Source: Hyphomicrobiales bacterium
GTDB taxonomy: Bacteria; Pseudomonadota; Alphaproteobacteria; Rhizobiales; JALURZ01
NCBI GenBank assembly: GCA_027058735.1
Contig: JALURZ010000073.1
Location: 1 to 5,188 of the forward strand
DNA: 5,188 nt
Direction: 5' to 3'
Positions within the stretch are counted from its first letter, which is position 1, and each line of letters starts with the position of its first letter. Below the pieces are notes generated by a model. The model was not told the DNA's origin. It did no database searches and saw only the letters and a program-made list of their open reading frames with translations. The position numbers and the translations under genes were made by a program. Positions 1 to 3,672 of the stretch are shown piece after piece.

Positions 1-183
1 AAGCAGGCCGCGCAGCGCGAACGTGCCGGCGGGGGTCGCGCCGTCACCCTCGATCTTGGATGCGCATATGCCGCCGCGGCCAAGGGCGCAGTCCACGGAC
101 CGCAGGCCCGCGATCAGCCGGCCCTTTTGCGCCGATGGGCGCAGGGAGACGACATGGATGCGGCCAAGTCCTGACGGGGTCAT
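1..183 (-). CDS. L,D-transpeptidase family protein (YkuD fold), N-terminal part only
   Basis: Reading the minus strand from the ATG at 183 gives 61 uninterrupted codons to the left edge, so the gene is cut off by the window. The protein begins MTPSGLGRIHVVSLRPSA and contains CALGRGGI (about residues 37-44) followed by KIEGDGATPAGTF (about residues 47-59). From memory, this pair of motifs is characteristic of short alphaproteobacterial YkuD-domain proteins, where it opens the catalytic domain; members of the fold cross-link peptidoglycan stem peptides (3-3 links) or attach proteins to them in the periplasm. The catalytic His and Cys lie beyond the window, so activity cannot be judged. No signal peptide is seen at this start. 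The Shine-Dalgarno is weak (a GGGG about 12 bases upstream), so the start is provisional. It is transcribed divergently from the response regulator gene. Confidence 0.72.
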   Translation of the reverse strand, partial: MTPSGLGRIHVVSLRPSAQKGRLIAGLRSVDCALGRGGICASKIEGDGATPAGTFALRGLL

Positions 184-407
184 CGCGCTCAGGCCCCGGT
201 GCAATCGCGAAATGTTGAAAGCATCGTGATGACGCCCCAATTGAAAAAGGGCCGCATGCCGAATAGCTGAAGGCAAATCCGGGCCGGCCGCGGGCCGCGG
301 TGGCGCCGATGCCATCGTCGGCGCACATTTACGGCTAAGGTGTGATAGAGTTGAAACAGCCGGACTTGGCGGCCGCGGACCCGACCGTCCCGAGGGGTTT
401 TGTAAAT
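184..407. other. Divergent intergenic region between the L,D-transpeptidase and response regulator genes
   Basis: These 224 bp must carry the promoters for both outward-facing genes, but I find no convincing -35/-10 pair on either strand. The stretch 281-300 is almost pure G/C with overlapping CCGCGG repeats. A perfect 7-bp inverted repeat, GCGCCGA (303-309) and TCGGCGC (318-324), flanks an 8-base spacer; it could be an operator, but such repeats are expected by chance in DNA this rich in GC. The response regulator's reading frame stays open back to a GTG at 342, which is judged not to be the start. Confidence 0.5.
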
Positions 408-1094
408 ATGACAACGGCAAAAAAGATTTTCATTATCGACGATGATGAAGCCTTGCGCGATTCCCTCGTCGAGCAGTTCGCGCTGCATGAGGAATTTCTG
501 GCCAAATCCGCCGGCAGCGCCGCCGAAGGCATCAAGGCGGTCCGCAGTGAGCATGTCGATCTGATTATCCTTGATGTGGGCCTGCCCGATATGGATGGGC
601 GCGAGGCCTGTAAACTGATGCGCAAGAACGGTGTCAAGTGCCCGATCGTGATGCTGACGGGGCAGGATACCGAATCCGACACCATTTTGGGACTGGAATC
701 GGGCGCCAATGACTATGTCACGAAACCGTTCCGCTTCCGGGTCCTTCTGGCCCGCATCCGCGCCCATCTGCGTCAGCACGAACAAAGCGAGGATGCGGTC
801 TTTACGATCGGCCCCTATACGTTCCGCCCGAGCGCGAAGATACTGCTGCGCCAGGATGAAACGCGCATTCGACTGACCGAGAAGGAAACCTCCATTTTGA
901 AGTTTCTGTTTCGCGCCCGCGAACAGGTGGTCGGGCGCAACGTGCTGCTGCACGAAGTCTGGGGATATAATTCAGGGGTGACCACCCACACGCTGGAAAC
1001 ACACATCTACCGGCTGCGCCAGAAGATCGAGACCGATCCGTCGAACGCGGAGCTTCTGGTGACCGAGACCGGCGGCTATAAACTGGTGCCCTGA
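408..1094 (+). CDS. OmpR/PhoB-family response regulator transcription factor (orphan)
   Basis: This 228-residue protein has a receiver domain (about residues 5-122) and an OmpR/PhoB winged-helix DNA-binding domain (about 130-228). The phosphorylation site is complete: acidic pair D12/D13, phospho-acceptor D56 in LIILDVGLPDMDG, switch T84, and K106 in DYVTKPF. The C-terminal domain shows the family pattern, with LTEKE at 156-160, LLHEVWGY at 180-187, THIYRLRQKIE at 198-208 and the terminal wing GGYKLVP. It should act in the cytoplasm as a phosphorylation-controlled DNA-binding regulator; its targets are unknown. The ATG at 408 is preferred over the upstream in-frame GTG at 342 because the receiver fold starts right after it and GAGGGG (392-397) sits 10 bases upstream. 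No histidine kinase is adjacent. The next gene, a cyclic-nucleotide-binding-fold protein, follows on the same strand after 149 bp. Confidence 0.93.
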   Translation: MTTAKKIFIIDDDEALRDSLVEQFALHEEFLAKSAGSAAEGIKAVRSEHVDLIILDVGLPDMDGREACKLMRKNGVKCPIVMLTGQDTESDTILGLESGANDYVTKPFRFRVLLARIRAHLRQHEQSEDAVFTIGPYTFRPSAKILLRQDETRIRLTEKETSILKFLFRAREQVVGRNVLLHEVWGYNSGVTTHTLETHIYRLRQKIETDPSNAELLVTETGGYKLVP

Positions 1095-1243
1095 GCGCGC
1101 GAATCGCGCCGCCCGGCACGGAAATGCGCGAGTGCCGCGCGCCAACCGCAGCCGGTCAGGATTTGCGGGCAGGGTTTTTTTAAGGGCTCCGGGCTAACAT
1201 CGAGAGGGTGGCTCAAAGCCGCAAACGGGATCTGTGAGGCACC

Positions 1244-1738
1244 ATGGCCATTCGTGATGAAGTCGCGCTGTTGAAACGCATTGCGCTGTTCTCCCATGTC
1301 TCGGCTGAACATCTCAACGTGCTTGTCTTTGCCTCTGAGGAGGAAACCCTTGCCAGTGGCAAGGTGCTGTTCAAACAGGGCGATGAGGCGACTGCGGCCT
1401 ATCTTGTCCTCAAGGGCAAGGTTTCGCTGCTGGGCGGCAAGGGCCGCGCACAGAAAGAAGTCGGGACCGCGGCCAAGGGCTCGTTTCTGGGAGAGCAGGC
1501 GCTGTTGTGCGAAAAACCCTATGCTGTTACCGCCAAGGCGGCGAAAAAGCTCAAGGTGCTGCAAATTTCGCGGCATATTTTCTTCCGCAGTGTTTCGGAA
1601 TTTCCAGAAATGGGCGTGCAGATGATGCGCGCCCTGTCCTTGCGTCTCGATGAGACCCTGACGGATTTCGGCGCGCTGCGCGCCACGTTCGATACCGGCG
1701 CCGACCTGACACCGTTCAGAACGCAAGAGCCCCGATAA
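1244..1738 (+). CDS. Stand-alone cyclic-nucleotide-binding-domain (Crp-like sensor fold) protein
   Basis: The protein has 164 residues. Residues about 10-125 match the CAP effector-domain beta-roll: LLKRIALFSHVSAEHL at the start, GKVLFKQGD (39-47), AYLVLKGKVSLL (52-63), and the phosphate-binding cassette GSFLGEQALLCEKPYA (79-94). A helical segment with SLRLDETLTDF follows, then a polar tail. There is no room for a helix-turn-helix (Crp itself is about 210 residues), so it is not a Crp/Fnr transcription factor; it probably senses a ligand or acts through partner proteins. In the cassette E84 is kept, but the arginine that normally contacts the cyclic phosphate is replaced by Y93, so binding of cAMP or cGMP is doubtful. 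The ATG at 1244 follows GTGAGG at 1234-1239. The last 23 bp overlap the end of the convergent xth gene. Confidence 0.87.
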   Translation: MAIRDEVALLKRIALFSHVSAEHLNVLVFASEEETLASGKVLFKQGDEATAAYLVLKGKVSLLGGKGRAQKEVGTAAKGSFLGEQALLCEKPYAVTAKAAKKLKVLQISRHIFFRSVSEFPEMGVQMMRALSLRLDETLTDFGALRATFDTGADLTPFRTQEPR

Positions 1739-2531
1739 CCGGACAGTGATCGGACGGCTTTTCCCAGCCCCGGACCCTGTCGAGAACCCGTATGGCGCTG
1801 AAGTCGCCTGAAATGTCCGGCGTCGCCCATATGTGATCCAGCCGCCGCCCCTTGTTGGCGGCGCGCCAGTCGCGGGCGCGGTAGCTCCACCAGGTGAAGA
1901 GTTTCTGGTCCGCGGGCGTGAACCGGCGCATGATGTCCACCCACCGGCGCGACCGCTGTACGCTGTCGAGATGCTCCACCTCGATGGGTGTATGGCTGAC
2001 GACCCGCGCCAGTTGCTTGTGTGACCACACATCGTGCTCCAGCGGCGCGATATTGAGATCGCCGACCAGAACGCCCGGCTTGCCGCCCATCGTGTTCTCG
2101 TCGGCCAGCCACGCTTCCATTTCCCGCAGGAATTGCAGTTTGTGGGCGAATTTCGCATTCACCGCCGCATCGGGAACATCGCCGCCGGCGGGCACATAAA
2201 AGTTGTGCAGCCACAAGGAACGTCCGGCCTGTTCGCCGCCAATCTCGACCGCGATATGGCGGGCCTCGTCGCTGGCGCAGAAGCGGCGGCGGGTGATATC
2301 GAGAAATGCCACCCGCGACACGATCGCGACCCCATGATAGCCGGCCTGGCCGTGAACCGCGATGTGCTCGTATCCCGCCGCGCGGATCGCCTTTGCGGGA
2401 AACATGTCGTCACGGCACTTGATTTCCTGCAAACACAGGATGTCGGGCGACTGCTGGCGCAGCAGCCGTGTCACCTGGTTGATCCTGAGGCGCACCGAAT
2501 TGACGTTCCAGGTGGCGATTGTCAGGGGCAT
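1716..2531 (-). CDS. xth: Exodeoxyribonuclease III (AP endonuclease, Xth)
   Basis: This 271-residue protein is close to the usual length (E. coli Xth is 268) and has every landmark of the endonuclease/exonuclease/phosphatase fold in order: ATWNVNSVR (6-14), LQEIK with metal-ligand E36, GYHGVAIVSR (64-73), FYVPAGGD with Y112, GDLNIAP with D158 and N160, RLDHIW with D232, and the C-terminal SDHCPV with D261/H262. The enzyme cuts DNA 5' of abasic sites and removes nucleotides 3' to 5' from duplex DNA, in cytoplasmic base-excision repair. The ATG at 2531 is chosen over an upstream in-frame TTG at 2564 because homologues start at this MPLTIATWN-like point and CAGCAGG lies 8 bases upstream (2540-2546). 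It lies downstream of lolA on the same strand, but a terminator and 381 bp intervene, so separate transcription is likely. It is not the Nth/Nfo type of repair nuclease. Confidence 0.96.
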   Translation of the reverse strand: MPLTIATWNVNSVRLRINQVTRLLRQQSPDILCLQEIKCRDDMFPAKAIRAAGYEHIAVHGQAGYHGVAIVSRVAFLDITRRRFCASDEARHIAVEIGGEQAGRSLWLHNFYVPAGGDVPDAAVNAKFAHKLQFLREMEAWLADENTMGGKPGVLVGDLNIAPLEHDVWSHKQLARVVSHTPIEVEHLDSVQRSRRWVDIMRRFTPADQKLFTWWSYRARDWRAANKGRRLDHIWATPDISGDFSAIRVLDRVRGWEKPSDHCPVIGALAF

Positions 2532-2552
2532 GGGCGGGGCCTGCTGTAAATT

Positions 2553-2580
2553 CGCCGGGCGCAATATCCGTAGCCCGGCG
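2553..2580 (-). repeat. 8-bp inverted repeat in the xth leader
   Basis: CGCCGGGC (2553-2560) and GCCCGGCG (2573-2580) are perfect inverted copies around a 12-base spacer. On the xth transcript this would form a strong G/C hairpin ending 6 bases upstream of the CAGCAGG ribosome-binding site. It is not followed by a T-run on either strand, so it does not look like a terminator. It could affect translation or mRNA stability of xth, but only if transcription starts upstream of 2580. Confidence 0.4.
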
Positions 2581-2636
2581 GGTGATCGTGAACCGGCTGG
2601 CTACGGTGCTTATGGCCGCTGTGTCAACCGTTTGGA

Positions 2637-2676
2637 CAAAACAACGGGCGCCCGGATTGGGCATGCCGGGCGCCCG
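2637..2676 (-). terminator. Intrinsic (rho-independent) terminator, minus strand
   Basis: A perfect 11-bp all-G/C stem, CGGGCGCCCGG (2645-2655) with CCGGGCGCCCG (2666-2676), closes a 10-base loop. Read on the minus strand it is followed at once by TTGTTTTG (2644-2637), a T-rich tail, as expected for intrinsic termination. On the plus strand the stem is followed by C/G-rich sequence, so it works in one direction only. It should stop transcripts coming from lolA, or from a small RNA gene in the gap, and separates them from xth. Confidence 0.65.
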
Positions 2677-2678
2677 CC

Positions 2679-2719
2679 GCGCTAGTCAGCGCTTTGCGTC
2701 GGGAGGGGATGCCGACGCA
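2679..2719 (-). repeat. Two small hairpins directly upstream of the terminator
   Basis: Two further perfect inverted repeats abut the terminator stem with only 2-base gaps. The first in minus-strand order is an 8-bp stem, TGCGTCGG (2695-2702) with CCGACGCA (2712-2719), and a 9-base loop reading CATCCCCTC on the minus strand. The second is a 5-bp stem, GCGCT (2679-2683) with AGCGC (2688-2692), and a 4-base loop. With the terminator this makes three consecutive hairpins over 75 bases, the arrangement expected of a compact structured RNA. No expression evidence is available from sequence. Confidence 0.45.
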
Positions 2720-2912
2720 TGCGGTTGAAAGGAGGCCGTCTTGCGGGGGGTGCAAATCGGCCTGAAAGGTATCAGCCGCATATGAAACAGAGATGGGGTT
2801 GACCTGTTCGAGAATCAATACCTGCCGATCACAATGCCGGGAGGATGTGGTGATCCGCGGCGGCGCCACAGCCCGCTAAATCCGTGGATTCGGAGTGCAG
2901 ACGCGCCAAATC

Positions 2913-3596
2913 CTACCGTTCGGACTGCTCGATTTTCTGCGGCAGCTTGACCACGAACAATGCTGGATCGGGTTTTGTCTCGAAATCGACATCGCGCAGC
3001 GAAACGGTGATCTGATTGCCCTGGCCATCGACGATGATCCACTGTTTCAGTTCCATTTCCTCGCGCCCGAACACCAGTGTCAACTGGCCTGAGACAAGCG
3101 CGTTCTTGTCTTCGAGCGTGATGGTCAAAAGGGTGCGGTCCTGATAGACTTGGATAATTTTCGCCTCCTCCAGCAGGTCGATCTTGTCCGACAGAAGCAG
3201 CCGCAGCGGTGTGGCGGAAAGCGGATAGTGATCGGCGGTCTTGAGTTTCTTGTTGTTGACGATGAGCCAGGTGCCGTCCGCGACCACCAGCAGCGGCGTC
3301 GGGGGGTCGTATTCAAAACGCAACCGTCCCGGCTTGCTGAGATAAAACCGGCCTTCGGAAAAATGACTGCCGGGGCCAACCTGAACAAAATTGCCGACAA
3401 TCGTTTTCAGCTTGTTGAAATAGGCGCTGACCCTGTTGACGGCGGCGATTTCATCGGAGTTCAGTTTCGTGCTCTCCGCGACCTGCGGGTTGGCGGAGGC
3501 CCGTGCGGGGGAAAGGGCCGCCGGGGCAATCGCCAACTGGATTGAAAACGCCACGAGGGCCGCGAATACAGGGGTGGTATATCTGGCATTGAGCAT
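2913..3596 (-). CDS. lolA: Periplasmic outer-membrane lipoprotein carrier LolA
   Basis: The 227-residue precursor starts with a Sec-type signal peptide: a short basic N-terminus (R5), a hydrophobic run at about 8-29, and a probable cleavage site after ARASA (residue 35), leaving about 192 mature residues, close to usual LolA size. The mature part has the LolA beta-sheet pattern: FVQVGPGS (70-77), GRFYLSKPGRLRFEY (82-96), LLVVADGTWLIV (102-113), TPLRLLLSDKIDL (129-141). LolA takes lipoproteins from the LolCDE transporter in the inner membrane and ferries them across the periplasm. No lolB is in this window. The start is ATG 3596, with a poor Shine-Dalgarno upstream. It follows ftsK by 76 bp without a visible terminator, so it may be co-transcribed with it, although a possible promoter of its own lies in that gap. 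Divergent LolA-like proteins exist, but the order beside ftsK and xth supports this name. Confidence 0.92.
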   Translation of the reverse strand: MLNARYTTPVFAALVAFSIQLAIAPAALSPARASANPQVAESTKLNSDEIAAVNRVSAYFNKLKTIVGNFVQVGPGSHFSEGRFYLSKPGRLRFEYDPPTPLLVVADGTWLIVNNKKLKTADHYPLSATPLRLLLSDKIDLLEEAKIIQVYQDRTLLTITLEDKNALVSGQLTLVFGREEMELKQWIIVDGQGNQITVSLRDVDFETKPDPALFVVKLPQKIEQSER

Positions 3597-3616
3597 GGGG
3601 TGCCGTCTATCGTTCC

Positions 3617-3638
3617 ATTATGTCGAAATCATGGTTAA
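3617..3638 (-). promoter_or_regulatory. Possible lolA promoter with a CtrA half-site
   Basis: In the 76-bp ftsK-lolA gap the minus strand carries TTAACCAT (3638-3631), which matches the half-site of the alphaproteobacterial cell-cycle regulator CtrA (full site TTAA-N7-TTAA). The second half is degenerate here (TTCG instead of TTAA). A -10-like CATAAT follows at 3622-3617, 20 bases before the lolA start codon. No -35 resembling TTGACA is found at the right distance. The arrangement resembles activator-dependent promoters, but an 8-base match is weak evidence. Confidence 0.25.
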
Positions 3639-3672
3639 TGCGGGGCCGCAGCGATGGCGCCGGGCCGGCCGT

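Larger units (their letters stand above)
2532..2912. other. 381-bp non-coding gap between lolA and xth
   Basis: No convincing protein gene lies here. Reading the minus strand from lolA toward xth, it holds three small inverted repeats between 2781 and 2719, a run of three tightly packed hairpins at 2719-2645, a T-rich terminator tail at 2644-2637, a TTGACA at 2627-2622 that could be the -35 of an xth promoter (no good -10 at 16-18 bases), and an 8-bp hairpin just upstream of the xth ribosome-binding site. On the plus strand there is an isolated perfect Shine-Dalgarno sequence, GAAAGGAGG (2727-2735), with only a 14-codon TTG-started ORF after it. The 80 or so bases nearest lolA (2833-2912) show nothing definite. 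Confidence 0.6.

Noticed and set aside
342..407. 22-codon N-terminal extension of the response regulator from GTG 342
   Set aside because: The receiver fold begins directly after ATG 408, which has its own GAGGGG at a suitable distance; the extension does not resemble any part of the family.
189..953. Long 254-codon minus-strand open frame opposite the response regulator
   Set aside because: It is the antisense of a clearly real gene in GC-rich DNA, with no recognisable protein motif.
1167..1174. GGGCAGGG, a match to the E. coli FtsK-orienting KOPS motif GGGNAGGG
   Set aside because: A single match with seven fixed bases is expected by chance in a GC-rich 5-kb window read on both strands, and KOPS in this lineage is not established here.
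1146..1181. Possible terminator after the response regulator: CCGCA/TGCGG stem and a run of seven T
   Set aside because: The stem is only 5 bp with a 13-base loop, and six bases separate it from the T-run; too weak to call.
1670..1684. GGCGCG/CGCGCC hairpin that might terminate xth
   Set aside because: It lies within the cNMP-fold coding sequence and has no T-run on either side.
1519..2214. Long minus-strand open frames in other frames across xth and the cNMP-fold gene (also 1076-2158)
   Set aside because: They overlap genes with complete catalytic or fold motifs and read as low-complexity Arg/Ala-rich shadows.
2687..2782. Short minus-strand ORF beginning MRLIPFRPIC and ending just before the terminator stem
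   Set aside because: It has no Shine-Dalgarno and no recognised relatives; the same bases are better explained by RNA structure.
2624..2869. 81-codon minus-strand open frame in the lolA-xth gap
   Set aside because: It runs straight through the terminator stem and its T-rich tail, has no clear ribosome-binding site and no family resemblance.
2812..2891. Two GANTC sites (2812-2816, 2887-2891), targets of the CcrM methylase
   Set aside because: Two in 381 bp is about the chance rate, and other GANTC sites occur elsewhere in the window.
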